Below, piece by piece: positions 1 through 9,697 of a DNA stretch of 64,000 bases (within the stretch, counting starts at the first letter, position 1; each line of letters opens with the position of its first letter). The translations under genes and the position numbers were made by a program. The notes under the pieces are model-generated. The model was given only the letters and a program-made list of their open reading frames with translations. It searched no databases and was not told the DNA's origin. This stretch comes from Vibrio sp. JPW-9-11-11 (lineage in GTDB: Bacteria; Pseudomonadota; Gammaproteobacteria; Enterobacterales; Vibrionaceae), in contig NZ_SZQJ01000001.1 of the NCBI RefSeq assembly GCF_013369335.1, positions 1 through 64,000 on the forward strand, read 5' to 3'.

Positions 1-191
<191 letters not shown>

Positions 192-280
192 ACAACACCC
201 AAAGGGTTTTGATGGACTCAAAGCAAGAACAGATTTGAATGTGTAGAGAACACAATAACAGCTTTCCGAATTAAAGAATT

Positions 281-398
281 TGCTTGGCGACCATAGCGAT
301 TTGGACCCACCTGATTCCATGCCGAACTCAGAAGTGAAACGAATTAGCGCCGATGGTAGTGTGGGGCTTCCCCATGTGAGAGTAGGACATCGCCAGGC
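281..398 (+). rRNA. rrf: 5S ribosomal RNA
   Basis: A 118-base 5S rRNA gene starts at TGCTTGGCGACC and ends at GACATCGCCAGGC. The ends pair as the helix I stem, and the conserved inner segment CCGAACTCAGAAGTGAAAC is present. It lies directly downstream of the 23S gene and is presumably processed from the same rrn transcript. Confidence 0.97.
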
Positions 399-467
399 TT
401 TAAATATTGTTACCCGTAATACGTGTAATCACATCATCAGTGTACTAATCTGACGATGACAATTTGT

Positions 468-558
468 GGAGAGATGGCTGAGTGGTTGAAAGCACCGGTC
501 TTGAAAACCGGCATACGTTAATAGCGTATCTAGGGTTCAAATCCCTATCTCTCCGCCA
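468..558 (+). tRNA. serT: tRNA-Ser (anticodon UGA)
   Basis: This is a 91-base class II tRNA with encoded CCA. The acceptor arms GGAGAGA and TCTCTCC pair, the anticodon loop reads CTTGAAA (anticodon TGA), and there is a long variable arm (ATACG...CGTAT) as expected for serine. The T loop is GGTTCAAATCC. It lies 69 bases after 5S with no evident promoter between, so it is probably a distal tRNA of the rrn operon. Confidence 0.95.
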
Positions 559-562
559 CTTT

Positions 563-597
563 AAAAAAACCGCTAATTACTTAGCGGTTTTTTTTCG
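563..597 (+). terminator. Rho-independent terminator of the rrn operon/tRNA-Ser
   Basis: The inverted repeat AACCGCTAA-TTAC-TTAGCGGTT is followed by a run of eight T. It sits four bases after the tRNA CCA and ends the rrn-tRNA transcript. Confidence 0.93.
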
Positions 598-713
598 TCT
601 GTAGAAAATGCTTCTGCAACATTAACTAATCTTAATCTAAGCAAAACGACCTCTTAATCCCAGCTTTAGTAACCTTGTCTCGAATAAACTGATAACGATA
701 TAGGGGACACAAG

Positions 714-2192
714 GTGAATATATTAGGGTATTTACAAAAAGTCGGTAAGGCGCTGATGGTGCCAATTGCCGTATTGCCAGCTGGCGGTTTAATGCTCGGC
801 TTGGGCTACGCCATCGACCCTGCGGGTTGGGGTGCTAACAGTACGTTGGCAACAATACTTGTTTATGGTGGTAAAGGCATCATGGATAACCAAGCATGGT
901 TATTCGCGGTAGGTGTTGCTTACGGTTTGGCTAAAGATAATAACGGCGCAGCGGCACTGTCTGGGCTTTTAGGCTTGCTAATCATCGAAATGATCGTGGG
1001 AAATATTGCAGTTATTTCTCAAATCACAGGGGTTCCTGTCGAGCAAATGAGTAGCTCTGAGCTTATCGCATCCAAAGCGGCGGTGAGTGCGTTTACGGGG
1101 ATCATGATGGGGATAGTAGCGGCGACGCTCTATAACCGTTTCTACAATATCAAGCTTCCAGCGGCACTCGGGTTCTTTGGTGGCCGACGATTCATTCCTA
1201 TTATTACCTCACTTTCGGCGATCTTCATTAGCTTAATCATGGTTTATGTATGGCCAGCGGTATATGGCTCATTGGTGAACTTTGGTATCTCCATTTCTGA
1301 GATGGGTGCAACAGGCGCGGGCCTATATGGTTTCTTCAACCGCCTACTGATCCCTGTTGGTCTTCACCATGCGTTAAACCAAGTGTTCATTTTTGACCTA
1401 GTAGGCATTAGCGATATTTCGAAATTCTGGTCTGGTACTGGTGAGCTCGGTGTCACAGGTATTTATCAAGGTGGCTTCTTCCCTGTTATGGGCTGCGGCC
1501 TACCAGCCGCGTGTTTGGCGATGTACCACTGTGCAAAACCAGAGAACAAGAAAAAAGTGGGCGGCATTTTAGGAGCATCCGCTCTTACGGCCATTCTCAC
1601 TGGGGTGACAGAGCCTATTGAGTTTGCCTTCATGTTTGTCGCACCTGTGCTTTACGTCATTCATGCGATTCTAACCGCAGCATCACTTTACATTGCGGCG
1701 AGCATGCAGTGGATTGCGGGCTTTACTTTCAGTGGTGGTTTGATTGATTTCGTATTGTCGTTCAACCTTCCTCTTGCAATGAAGCCTTATATGTTGATTA
1801 TTCAGGGGTTAGGTTTCGCTACTGTTTACTATGCAGTGTTCCGTTTCGCTATCATTAAGTTCGACTTAAAAACGCCGGGCCGTGAAGATGTGGATTCGGA
1901 AGACGTGGTTCAAGGCTCGACTGACGAAGTTGCCGCTCAGTACCTAAAAGCATTAGGTGGTCATGCTAACTTAACTTCCATCGACTCGTGCATTACTCGT
2001 TTAAGACTGACGATGAAAGATGTCAACATTGCTGATGAGGCGATGTTGAAAGCCATTGGTGCAATGGGGGTGGTCAAGATGGGTGAGAACAACCTTCAGG
2101 TAATTATTGGCACAGAGGCCGAATCAATTGCGCATGCGATGAAGAATATCCCAGACTCTCAAGATCTCTCTCAGGTAACGGTCCCGAGTTAA
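714..2192 (+). CDS. nagE: PTS transporter EIICB, N-acetylglucosamine type
   Basis: The protein is an inner-membrane phosphotransferase permease that imports and phosphorylates an amino sugar, probably N-acetylglucosamine. Residues 1 to about 390 form the multi-spanning EIIC domain; the opening MNILGYLQKVGKAL and the FFGGRRF, NRLLIPVGLHH and LTGVTEPIEF motifs match NagE closely. The C-terminal EIIB domain carries the phosphorylated cysteine, Cys426, in SCITRLRL. At 492 residues it lacks the C-terminal EIIA domain of E. coli NagE (about 650 residues), so it must take phosphate from a separate EIIA such as Crr. The GTG start is supported by AGGGG seven bases upstream. Specificity for GlcNAc rather than glucose is inferred from similarity. 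Confidence 0.88.
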   Translation: MNILGYLQKVGKALMVPIAVLPAGGLMLGLGYAIDPAGWGANSTLATILVYGGKGIMDNQAWLFAVGVAYGLAKDNNGAAALSGLLGLLIIEMIVGNIAVISQITGVPVEQMSSSELIASKAAVSAFTGIMMGIVAATLYNRFYNIKLPAALGFFGGRRFIPIITSLSAIFISLIMVYVWPAVYGSLVNFGISISEMGATGAGLYGFFNRLLIPVGLHHALNQVFIFDLVGISDISKFWSGTGELGVTGIYQGGFFPVMGCGLPAACLAMYHCAKPENKKKVGGILGASALTAILTGVTEPIEFAFMFVAPVLYVIHAILTAASLYIAASMQWIAGFTFSGGLIDFVLSFNLPLAMKPYMLIIQGLGFATVYYAVFRFAIIKFDLKTPGREDVDSEDVVQGSTDEVAAQYLKALGGHANLTSIDSCITRLRLTMKDVNIADEAMLKAIGAMGVVKMGENNLQVIIGTEAESIAHAMKNIPDSQDLSQVTVPS

Positions 2193-2200
2193 TCTCTTAA

Positions 2201-2246
2201 ACAAATAAAAAGGCCAAGCCTACTCGGTTTGGCCTTTTTTATTTGT
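2201..2246. terminator. Bidirectional terminator between nagE and the sensor kinase gene
   Basis: A long palindrome runs from ACAAATAAAAAGGCC to GGCCTTTTTTATTTGT, with T tracts on both strands, between two convergent genes. The right arm lies inside the kinase gene and encodes its last residues (NKKGQTE), so for that transcript the hairpin begins before the stop codon. Confidence 0.88.
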
Positions 2247-3533
2247 CGGTTTGAAGTAGATTCGTGCTCTAAGCCCTGGATTATTATCTCTAAACACTAG
2301 CTTGGCATTATGTTGGCTTACTACAGCATCGACGAGCGATAGCCCTAGACCATTACCAATTTCAGTTCGACTCTCATCTGCACGATACATTGGGTTACAC
2401 ACAAGCAGCTTATCTTGATCAGATATTCCAACGCCATTGTCGGCGACCACTGCGCCGAAATGATCAATCACTACGCTGATTTCGCCTTCATTTGGCGTAT
2501 ATTTGACGGCATTTTCAATGAGGTTGAACAGAGCGCGAAAAAGCAAAGAGCGGTCTCCGACAATAATACAAGGGTGATCCTGGCGAAAGACCAGTCGCTG
2601 TTGTTTTTGCTCTGCTATTGGGCTGATAAATTCTAAGGCATCGTTGGCAACCTGGCCGAGATCAACGCTGTCTGTGGCGATAGACTGTTGACCGCTGTTC
2701 AATCGTGCAATTTCTAACATGCTGTTAAACAAAGAAAGCAGCAGTTCGAGCTCTTCGTGACAGGCAGAGAACTGGTGGTATTGATGTGAATTGAGCTCGG
2801 TTTGCGACAGAATCTCTTCAAGCCTTAGTTTTAGGCGAGCGATCGGCGTTCGCATGTCGTGTGCAAGCCCGGTGGTGAGTGACTTTAATGACGACTCATT
2901 TTGGCGAACTTGAGTGATCATATAGTTGAGATGGATGGCCAAAATATCGAATTCATCATCACGACGAGAAACATCTAAGCGCACTTCACGCTCTCCACAA
3001 AGCACTCGGTTCATTGCTTTGTTGGCCTTCTCCAAGCGTTTCAAAATAAGCACAGTGAACAGTAACGCGGCGATAAGCATGATAGCCACGGGGAGGATGA
3101 TGCCGGAAAATACAATCGGAATCAGTTGTTGGCGATGTTCTTCGAGTATCTTGTCATCAAAGCCAACTTCCAGTTGGTAGCGTTCACTTAAGTTCACGCG
3201 CGCTGTGCCCGTGGGCAATTGACTCACAGGGTAAACCTGCAGGTTGCGTGTGGGGATTGGGTTCTCAATAATGCGATAAACGAAGGGAGCCGTCGATGAT
3301 TGTTTGGTCTCTAATAGTCGTTGTATATCTTCTTGGCTTTGTAGCGCGGCGTATCCGAATTCCAGTAACTCATCGTTGAGCTGGCGCGTTAGCTGTTGGC
3401 GATGAAACTGCTCAGAATAGTCGTAGATTTGATGGATAGCAGCGATATTCGCCACCGAAACCAGTAAAAATAGCCCAACTAAGATTCGAAAAACCGAAGA
3501 CCGTGTTAATACGTAGTTATCGACGAAGGACAT
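2220..3533 (-). CDS. Two-component sensor histidine kinase (OmpR-type partner)
   Basis: This is a 437-residue inner-membrane sensor kinase. It has TM1 at about residues 15-33, a periplasmic sensor region of about 105 residues with no family I recognise, TM2 at about 139-164 and a HAMP linker. The HisKA motif LAHDMRTP has the phospho-accepting His225, and the ATPase domain shows N (LIENAVKY), G1 (VADNGVGIS) and G2 (GNGLGLSLV) boxes. The start codon lies 17 bases inside the upstream response regulator gene, so the two are translationally coupled. The signal sensed is unknown. The terminator downstream overlaps the last codons. Confidence 0.88.
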   Translation of the reverse strand: MSFVDNYVLTRSSVFRILVGLFLLVSVANIAAIHQIYDYSEQFHRQQLTRQLNDELLEFGYAALQSQEDIQRLLETKQSSTAPFVYRIIENPIPTRNLQVYPVSQLPTGTARVNLSERYQLEVGFDDKILEEHRQQLIPIVFSGIILPVAIMLIAALLFTVLILKRLEKANKAMNRVLCGEREVRLDVSRRDDEFDILAIHLNYMITQVRQNESSLKSLTTGLAHDMRTPIARLKLRLEEILSQTELNSHQYHQFSACHEELELLLSLFNSMLEIARLNSGQQSIATDSVDLGQVANDALEFISPIAEQKQQRLVFRQDHPCIIVGDRSLLFRALFNLIENAVKYTPNEGEISVVIDHFGAVVADNGVGISDQDKLLVCNPMYRADESRTEIGNGLGLSLVDAVVSQHNAKLVFRDNNPGLRARIYFKPTNKKGQTE

Positions 3534-4191
3534 ACCCTGCCCCTCTTACCGTGTGGAGGAGATCGTGGCAGTCTGCCTCTTCGAGTTTTCGGCGAAGGTT
3601 GGCTATATGTACGTCGATAACATTGGTTTTTGGATCAAAGTGGTAGCTCCAGATGCTCTCAAACAATCGCATCCGAGAAACCACTTGTTCGCAATGCTCA
3701 ATAAAGTACTGTATTAACTGAAACTCTTTTGGTTGAAGCAAAAGCTCTTGGCCATTACATAGGCACTTATGAGCTTTCAAATTGATGCTTAAGCAATCGT
3801 ATTCAATCAGTGTTGGCTGGGAGGTGGTTCGAGTGCTTCTTCGAATAATGATATCGACACGTGCAAGTAGCTCGGCGAGCGCAAAGGGTTTGATCAAATA
3901 GTCATCACCGCCTGCTTTTAACCCATCGACACGGTCTTCCACACTGTCCATCGCGCTCAAAATCAGCACAGGCACATCGGTCTCGGTCGCTCTAACAGCC
4001 GACAGAACCTTTATGCCATCAAGGTAAGGGAGCATTCGATCTAAGATGATGAGCTGATACTCGCTGCTCAGTGCCATCATTAGCCCTTTTTTACCGTCTT
4101 CAGCTTGATCTACGTTATAGCCATGCTCTTGTAGGCCTTTAGCGATAAATTCGCGCGTTGTGGTGTCATCTTCGATTACGAGTATTTTCAC
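3517..4191 (-). CDS. OmpR/PhoB-family response regulator
   Basis: This is a 224-residue DNA-binding response regulator. The receiver domain has acidic residues in VIEDD, the phospho-acceptor Asp51 in ILDRMLP and the conserved Lys in LIKPF. The C-terminal winged helix shows LLQPKEFQLIQYF and TNVIDVHIANLRRKLE, close in style to the CusR/CzcR/QseB subfamily. The GTG start at 4191 is chosen over an upstream in-frame start at 4227 because GAGGT precedes it and it puts the phospho-Asp at residue 51. It partners the overlapping kinase. Targets are unknown; the convergent nagE is a neighbour but not a shown target. Confidence 0.88.
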   Translation of the reverse strand: MKILVIEDDTTTREFIAKGLQEHGYNVDQAEDGKKGLMMALSSEYQLIILDRMLPYLDGIKVLSAVRATETDVPVLILSAMDSVEDRVDGLKAGGDDYLIKPFALAELLARVDIIIRRSTRTTSQPTLIEYDCLSINLKAHKCLCNGQELLLQPKEFQLIQYFIEHCEQVVSRMRLFESIWSYHFDPKTNVIDVHIANLRRKLEEADCHDLLHTVRGAGYVLRR

Positions 4192-4432
4192 GGCTACCTC
4201 CAAAAAGAACCATCGTAGTGTAACCAAAAACAGAGACTAAAAATTGAGAAAAGGTTGGCTCGCGTGACTAATGCGAGCCAAGACGATTTTAGGGGGAACT
4301 TAATTGTTCAATCGTGTGGATACTGTTGTTATGTTTATCGTTTTTATTATTGAATACCGAGGGTTGATAGAACCTTTAGGAAAGATTAAACATAGTTAAT
4401 GTTAGCTGGGTTACCGGTTGTTGTAAGCAACA

Positions 4433-4458
4433 AAAAACCGACACTAGGTGTCGGTTTT
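4433..4458 (-). terminator. Rho-independent terminator of add
   Basis: The perfect palindrome AAAACCGACACTAGGTGTCGG is followed by TTTT on both strands. It lies 25 bases past the add stop codon. The rest of the interval back to the response regulator start (4192-4432) shows no gene and presumably holds the promoter of the two-component pair. Confidence 0.88.
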
Positions 4459-4482
4459 AACTGGGTGTTGATTGAGCGTAAT

Positions 4483-5484
4483 TTAACGTTTTGCTGCCAT
4501 CTCGCGCAGGGCTTGTTTCTCCTGCTCGGAAAGGAAGGCTATCTCAAGACCGTTGATCTGAGCTTGACGAATTTGATCTTGCGTCAGACCCGCTTGCGGC
4601 GCTGCCACCTCATATTCGTATGGAAGTTCAATGCCTTCGACAGCTGGGTCGTCGGTATTGAGACATGCCAGCACGCCGTGATCTAAGAACTGTTTCAGCG
4701 GGTGGTGAGCTAACGAGTCGACCGTACTGGTCTGGAAGTTTGAGGTGAGGCACGATTCGATACCAATACCATGCTCTACGAGGTAATCCATTAGTTTCGC
4801 ATCGTGAACCGCTTTGACCCCGTGACCGATACGGGTTGCACCTAGCTCTTGAATCGCTTGCCACATACTCTCCGCCCCTGCGGCTTCACCAGCATGCACC
4901 GTGACGTTCAAACCAGCATCTTTCACTTGCGCGAAGTGTTTTACAAAGCGGTCACCAGGTTGACCGAGTTCGTCGCCCGCTAAGTCGACCGCAACGATAT
5001 GCTCTTTTTGGGTCAGGATGGCGTCTAGCTCTTGCTGACAAGCATCAGTACCAAACGTGCGGCTCATAATACCAATCAGGTTCGCCTTGATGCCAAAATC
5101 ACGAACACCCGCCTGTACGCCATCAACCACCGCTTCGACAACACCTTCGACAGGCAATTTGTGTTTCATTGCCATGTAGTAAGGAGAAAAACGTAACTCG
5201 GCATAGTCAATTTGAGCGTTGAGTGCATCTTCAACGTTCTCATACGCGACGCGGCGACAAGCGTCTAAATCACCAAGAACCGCAACGCCCCAATCTAGCT
5301 TAGATAGGAAGGCAACAAGTGAAGGCTCTGCTTCGACGATTTGAACATGTGGGGTTAATGACTCAACATCGTAGGCGGGTAGAGCGACACCAAATTTTTG
5401 TCCCAGCTCCAAAATCGTTTGTGTGCGGATATTGCCATCAAGGTGGCGGTGTAAATCTGTTAGTGGAAGGTTCTTGGTTATCAT
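4483..5484 (-). CDS. add: Adenosine deaminase
   Basis: The enzyme hydrolyses adenosine and deoxyadenosine to inosine and deoxyinosine plus ammonia in cytoplasmic purine salvage. Zinc ligands are visible in DLHRHLDGN (His12, His14), TVHAGE supplies a further His, and NTDDP holds the metal-binding Asp. SRTFG and GHGVKA are also conserved. The ATG at 5484 is chosen because it gives 333 residues starting like E. coli Add (334 class); a longer in-frame start at 5556 would add a hydrophobic, non-homologous stretch of 24 residues. It is monocistronic with its own terminator. Confidence 0.96.
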   Translation of the reverse strand: MITKNLPLTDLHRHLDGNIRTQTILELGQKFGVALPAYDVESLTPHVQIVEAEPSLVAFLSKLDWGVAVLGDLDACRRVAYENVEDALNAQIDYAELRFSPYYMAMKHKLPVEGVVEAVVDGVQAGVRDFGIKANLIGIMSRTFGTDACQQELDAILTQKEHIVAVDLAGDELGQPGDRFVKHFAQVKDAGLNVTVHAGEAAGAESMWQAIQELGATRIGHGVKAVHDAKLMDYLVEHGIGIESCLTSNFQTSTVDSLAHHPLKQFLDHGVLACLNTDDPAVEGIELPYEYEVAAPQAGLTQDQIRQAQINGLEIAFLSEQEKQALREMAAKR

Positions 5485-5582
5485 TATCGTCGTTCCGGTT
5501 AAGTCAATTGTGCTAAGTATAAGAATCAATAGCAGAAGTGTCAGTAGAGTAAGCACATAAAACCAACCATAAATGCTGGTTT

Positions 5583-8126
5583 TTATTTCATGTTAACCAA
5601 ATTTGTTGGCCATTCTTGATAAGGGACGGGGCGACCATAGAGGAACCCTTGACCAAGCGGGCACTCGAGTTGTACCAGCATTTTAGCTTGCTCGGCGGTT
5701 TCAATACCTTCTGCCACAATGTCAACTTTCATACTCCGGGTCATATTGATGATCGCGGCGACAATCGAGGTGTCTAAATTATCGGCAGATAACTTATTGA
5801 CGAACGTGCGATCGACTTTCAGGCAGCTAAACGGTAGCTTGTGTAAATAGGCTAATGAGCTATAACCCGTCCCGAAATCATCGATGGCAATATGCACGCC
5901 TAAGTTACGAATTGCCTGCATGTTCTCGAGCGTGATGGGATCGTTATCGACGATGCGAGATTCGGTGATCTCTAACGTGAGGTTATCTGGACTGAGTTGT
6001 GACTCGTCGAGTATTCGTTTTAAGGTGTCGATAAAGTCTGGTTGAGAGAGCTGCTTAACCGACAAGTTAACGTGCATATGGAAGTCTTGGGACCATTTGC
6101 CCTCTTGGATACCTTGAACCGTATCTTTACACGCTTGGCACAAAATAGTTTCACCTATCGCTCCAATCAATCCACTCTCTTCTGCAATGGGAATAAATTC
6201 GACCGGTGGCGTTAATCCTGACGTTGGGGAGAGCCAGCGAGCAAGGGCCTCGGCGCCAATGATTTCACCACTGTTTAGGTCGACAAGAGGTTGATAAAAT
6301 GGGATGAACTCATCACGCTCTAGCGCGTCCTTAATTTTAGCTTGCATCAAGGTTCGTTTTCGCGATACATCCGCCATTTCGGGGCGGTAATAGCTGATGC
6401 TTGTCACTTCATGTTTGGCGTTGCTAAGGGCAATGCTGCCGTTACGTAGCCATTGAGTCATGTTGGTGGCAGGTCCCTCTTCAACAACGCCTATGCTGAC
6501 ACTGACCACGACACTGTCGCCCTCCATCGGAAAGGGAGCGGCAAACATCTGTAAGAGACGATTTGCGATGACGATGGACTCTTCATGGTTTTGAGTCTGC
6601 GGTAAGTAAATGGCAAATTCATCGCCACCAATCCGTGCTAAGTAGTCTTGCTCGCTAAACAGAGCTTGGAGGCGTTGAGATATGATAGACAGCAGTTGAT
6701 CGCCTTGGTAATGACCTAAGCTGTCGTTGATATCACGGAATTTGTTGATACCGATAATGAGCAGTGTTCCATCTAACATTGGCAGCTTATCGCAGGTATC
6801 AATCAATCCTTCGCGGCTATAAAGCTTGGTCAAGGAGTCGTAGAGCAGTTGTGAACGCAGCGCTTTGAATGAGACTTTAAGGTTATTGGCCATTTCATTA
6901 AATGCATAGACCAATAAACTGGTCTCATAGATACCGCCGGGCTTCGGCATGTGGCTTTCCCAATCACCTTTTGCAAGCCGCTTTGCGGCCGCGGCAGTTG
7001 AAGTAATCGGCGCAACGACTCGGTTGAAAGCGACTAAACCCAACAAGATGCCAACAAAACTGGCAATAACGCCAATGATCCAACTGTTGCGCTGCGTTTC
7101 GGGTACGTTACCGAGCAAGTTCGATTCAGAAATCGCCACGCCGATATACCACTTTAAGCCGTGGCTATCGATGTAAGGCGTTAAATGATTGAAATAACGT
7201 TCATTATTGATGGTCAACGTAAAACGTTGAGTTTGATTTTGTTGATAAAGATTGTGGTCAGTATTGTACTTGGCATGAGCTTTAATGACGGGATTATCGC
7301 TTTCAATCGCCAATAACCGATCGCCTTTTTTACTTAATGCGGTCCCCCACGAAACCACGCTGCCTGACGTAGAGTGGGCCACAAGACGTTGTTTATCATC
7401 GACAAGATAGAGCGTTGCGCTGGTTTTACGCTGTTGGTTGCGCAGAAAAGTGTTGAAGGTGTCGATCTTAATGTCCGTGACAACAACCCCCTGAAAATTT
7501 TGTGAATAAAACACAGGCGTGAGCGCAGAGAGCGTGATTTCCTGACGTTCATCGGCATTGGCATAGATAGAGGACCACATAGGGGTAAGTGCTTGAGCCA
7601 CTGGCGCGTACCAAGGGCGAATACGTGGGTCGTAGCCGTCGATCACTGAACGCACATCCTCACTGACCACTTGCCCGCGATAAATCACCAGACGATTATC
7701 CGTTCTTTGGTCTTGTACCATTAAGGTGTAGCCACTATTGGGTTCTTTACGAAAGCCGACGTACTCGGCCCCTTCACCGCCAAAGCCGATAACGTCGAGT
7801 TGAGGTATGGTGTGGTATAGATTGCGAAATGAGGTGAGAAGGTATTGCTCAATAGCAGTGGTATCACCACGCTGGTACAAGCGGTTAAAGCCAATTGAGT
7901 GGCTGAGCGCTAGGCTCGCTTGAAATGGTTCTTCCAGAAAGCGGCCGAGCTCGAGGTTGACGTTGTCGGACAGTGCGGACAATTGCTTATCACTGATGTC
8001 GACAACCATCTCTTCGTAGTTATTTTTCTGTACCGTGACAATGATGCCGATAGTAAAGATAAATATCAGTACAAAGGGCAACACAACGGCTGTTCTTAGT
8101 GTAATTTGCGTCGTCGCTGGCATCAC
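5583..8126 (-). CDS. Membrane dCache-HAMP-GGDEF-EAL cyclic-di-GMP protein
   Basis: This 847-residue protein probably senses a small ligand outside the inner membrane and alters cyclic-di-GMP. TM1 lies at about 13-32. A periplasmic double Cache domain follows, with the signature DPRIRPWY near 166-173, then TM2 at about 349-368 and HAMP. The GGDEF domain has an intact GGDEF at 500-504. The EAL domain (EAL at 626-628) keeps LEITES, DDFGTG, LKVDR, AEGIE and GQGF, so phosphodiesterase activity is likely. The RxxD inhibitory site is absent: the corresponding residues are S491-E-Q-D. The first two codons are GTG-ATG, so translation may start at 8126 or 8123. Confidence 0.9.
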   Translation of the reverse strand: MMPATTQITLRTAVVLPFVLIFIFTIGIIVTVQKNNYEEMVVDISDKQLSALSDNVNLELGRFLEEPFQASLALSHSIGFNRLYQRGDTTAIEQYLLTSFRNLYHTIPQLDVIGFGGEGAEYVGFRKEPNSGYTLMVQDQRTDNRLVIYRGQVVSEDVRSVIDGYDPRIRPWYAPVAQALTPMWSSIYANADERQEITLSALTPVFYSQNFQGVVVTDIKIDTFNTFLRNQQRKTSATLYLVDDKQRLVAHSTSGSVVSWGTALSKKGDRLLAIESDNPVIKAHAKYNTDHNLYQQNQTQRFTLTINNERYFNHLTPYIDSHGLKWYIGVAISESNLLGNVPETQRNSWIIGVIASFVGILLGLVAFNRVVAPITSTAAAAKRLAKGDWESHMPKPGGIYETSLLVYAFNEMANNLKVSFKALRSQLLYDSLTKLYSREGLIDTCDKLPMLDGTLLIIGINKFRDINDSLGHYQGDQLLSIISQRLQALFSEQDYLARIGGDEFAIYLPQTQNHEESIVIANRLLQMFAAPFPMEGDSVVVSVSIGVVEEGPATNMTQWLRNGSIALSNAKHEVTSISYYRPEMADVSRKRTLMQAKIKDALERDEFIPFYQPLVDLNSGEIIGAEALARWLSPTSGLTPPVEFIPIAEESGLIGAIGETILCQACKDTVQGIQEGKWSQDFHMHVNLSVKQLSQPDFIDTLKRILDESQLSPDNLTLEITESRIVDNDPITLENMQAIRNLGVHIAIDDFGTGYSSLAYLHKLPFSCLKVDRTFVNKLSADNLDTSIVAAIINMTRSMKVDIVAEGIETAEQAKMLVQLECPLGQGFLYGRPVPYQEWPTNLVNMK

Positions 8127-8267
8127 TTCTTCAATAAATACGCGAGGGGTATCTATATATCTTAATAAAACTCAGCCAGTTTGCTGATATTTTTTAGCGG
8201 TTAATCCCTAATTTTTAATAATTTTTTAACCTTGTCGTCAAATTTGTATTTAACCGCTTGCCGTGGG

Positions 8268-9671
8268 TCAATAAAGTTCTTTTAGCTTTCTAGTCAATGT
8301 GTTACGACCCCAGCCTAGTACTTTGGCTGCGTCCTGTTTATGACCATTGGTATGCTCTAAGGCGGCTTCAAGCAAGATTCGCTCGAACTCGGGTAAGGCA
8401 AAAGAGAGCAACTCAGTATCCCCTTGAGATAGGGCATGGCGTGCCCAGCCCGACAGTTGTTGCTGCCATGAGCCGCCCGTCATTGTCTGATTGTGGCTTT
8501 TCTCCTCCAGTAGTTCACTGGGAAGATCGCTGGGTAGCACCTCGCTCCCACTAGCCATCACGGTTAACCAGCGACAAATGTTTTCGAGTTGACGAACATT
8601 GCCTGGCCAGTTGAGTCGATTCAGTGTTTCTACCGTGCTCGGATGGAGTGTTTTGACATCGACGCCCAGCTCTTCAGAGGCTAGGGCCAAGAAGTGCAAC
8701 GTCAGTTTTTCAATGTCTTGTTTGCGCTCACGCAACGCGGGTATTTGGATACGAATGACATTGAGGCGATGAAACAAGTCTTCACGGAACTTACCTTTGT
8801 GGACCAACTCTTCAAGATTTTGGTGGGTTGCAGCCACAATACGTACGTCCACTTTGATCGGGGAGTGTCCGCCGACGCGATAGAATTGGCCGTCGGCCAG
8901 AACACGCAATAGACGCGTCTGAATATCCAGTGGCATGTCACCGATCTCATCCAGAAACAGTGTGCCGCCATTGGCTTGCTCGAAGCGGCCCTGGCGAACA
9001 TTGTTCGCGCCAGTGAAAGCCCCTTTTTCATGACCGAACAGTTCGGATTCGATGAGGTCTTTAGGGATTGCGGCCATGTTGAGGGCAATAAAAGGATTAC
9101 TCGCCCGCGGGCTATGCCGATGCAGTGCGTGTGCAACCAGCTCTTTACCGGTACCTGATTCGCCGTTGATCAACACGGAAATGGATGAACGAGACAGCCG
9201 GCCGATGGCGCGAAATACTTCTTGCATCGCTGGCGCTTCACCGATGATCTCTGGCGGTGTGTAACTGTCATCACTTAGCGACGCTTGCTCTTGTTTTTGC
9301 TCATGACGGTGGGCAATCGCTCTTTCGACCAGCGTTAAAGTTTCATCCACATCAAACGGTTTCGGCAAGTACTCAAACGCGCCTTTTTGGTACGCATTGA
9401 CCGCGGCGTCTAAGTCTGAGTGGGCGGTCATGATAATGACAGGTAAGTCTGGTGAGCGTTGATGTACTTGCTTGAGTAGCTCAATGCCGTCAATTCCAGG
9501 CATACGGATATCGGACACCAGCACATCGGGTGTTTCTCGCTCCAGAGCCATCAGTACGCTTTCTGCGTCGGCAAAAGTTTCACACTTGATGTTCGCTGAA
9601 GAGAGGGTCTTCTCCATTACCCAGCGGATCGAGCTGTCGTCATCCACGACCCAAACGTATCCTTTACTCAT
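8268..9671 (-). CDS. ntrC: Nitrogen regulation response regulator NtrC (NR-I)
   Basis: NtrC is a sigma54-dependent activator phosphorylated by NtrB under nitrogen limitation. The 467-residue protein has a receiver domain with phospho-acceptor Asp54 (SDIRMPG), an AAA+ domain with Walker A GESGTGKE and the sigma54-contact loop GAFTGA, and a C-terminal Fis-type helix-turn-helix ending [18 protein letters not shown] precedes the ATG. It lies 26 bases after ntrB and is co-transcribed with it. NtrC sites seen upstream of ntrB and glnA fit autoregulation and control of glnA. Confidence 0.97.
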   Translation of the reverse strand: MSKGYVWVVDDDSSIRWVMEKTLSSANIKCETFADAESVLMALERETPDVLVSDIRMPGIDGIELLKQVHQRSPDLPVIIMTAHSDLDAAVNAYQKGAFEYLPKPFDVDETLTLVERAIAHRHEQKQEQASLSDDSYTPPEIIGEAPAMQEVFRAIGRLSRSSISVLINGESGTGKELVAHALHRHSPRASNPFIALNMAAIPKDLIESELFGHEKGAFTGANNVRQGRFEQANGGTLFLDEIGDMPLDIQTRLLRVLADGQFYRVGGHSPIKVDVRIVAATHQNLEELVHKGKFREDLFHRLNVIRIQIPALRERKQDIEKLTLHFLALASEELGVDVKTLHPSTVETLNRLNWPGNVRQLENICRWLTVMASGSEVLPSDLPSELLEEKSHNQTMTGGSWQQQLSGWARHALSQGDTELLSFALPEFERILLEAALEHTNGHKQDAAKVLGWGRNTLTRKLKELY

Positions 9672-9697
9672 AAATTGATTTCCTTACAGCAATGCCA

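Noticed and set aside
468..713. tRNA-Ser as an integration site for a mobile element
   Set aside because: No integrase, no repeat of the tRNA 3' end and no foreign genes follow; nagE comes next after an ordinary terminator.
4399..4686. Plus-strand frame of 95 codons over the end of add
   Set aside because: It contains the add terminator and is antisense to conserved add sequence, so it is a shadow frame.
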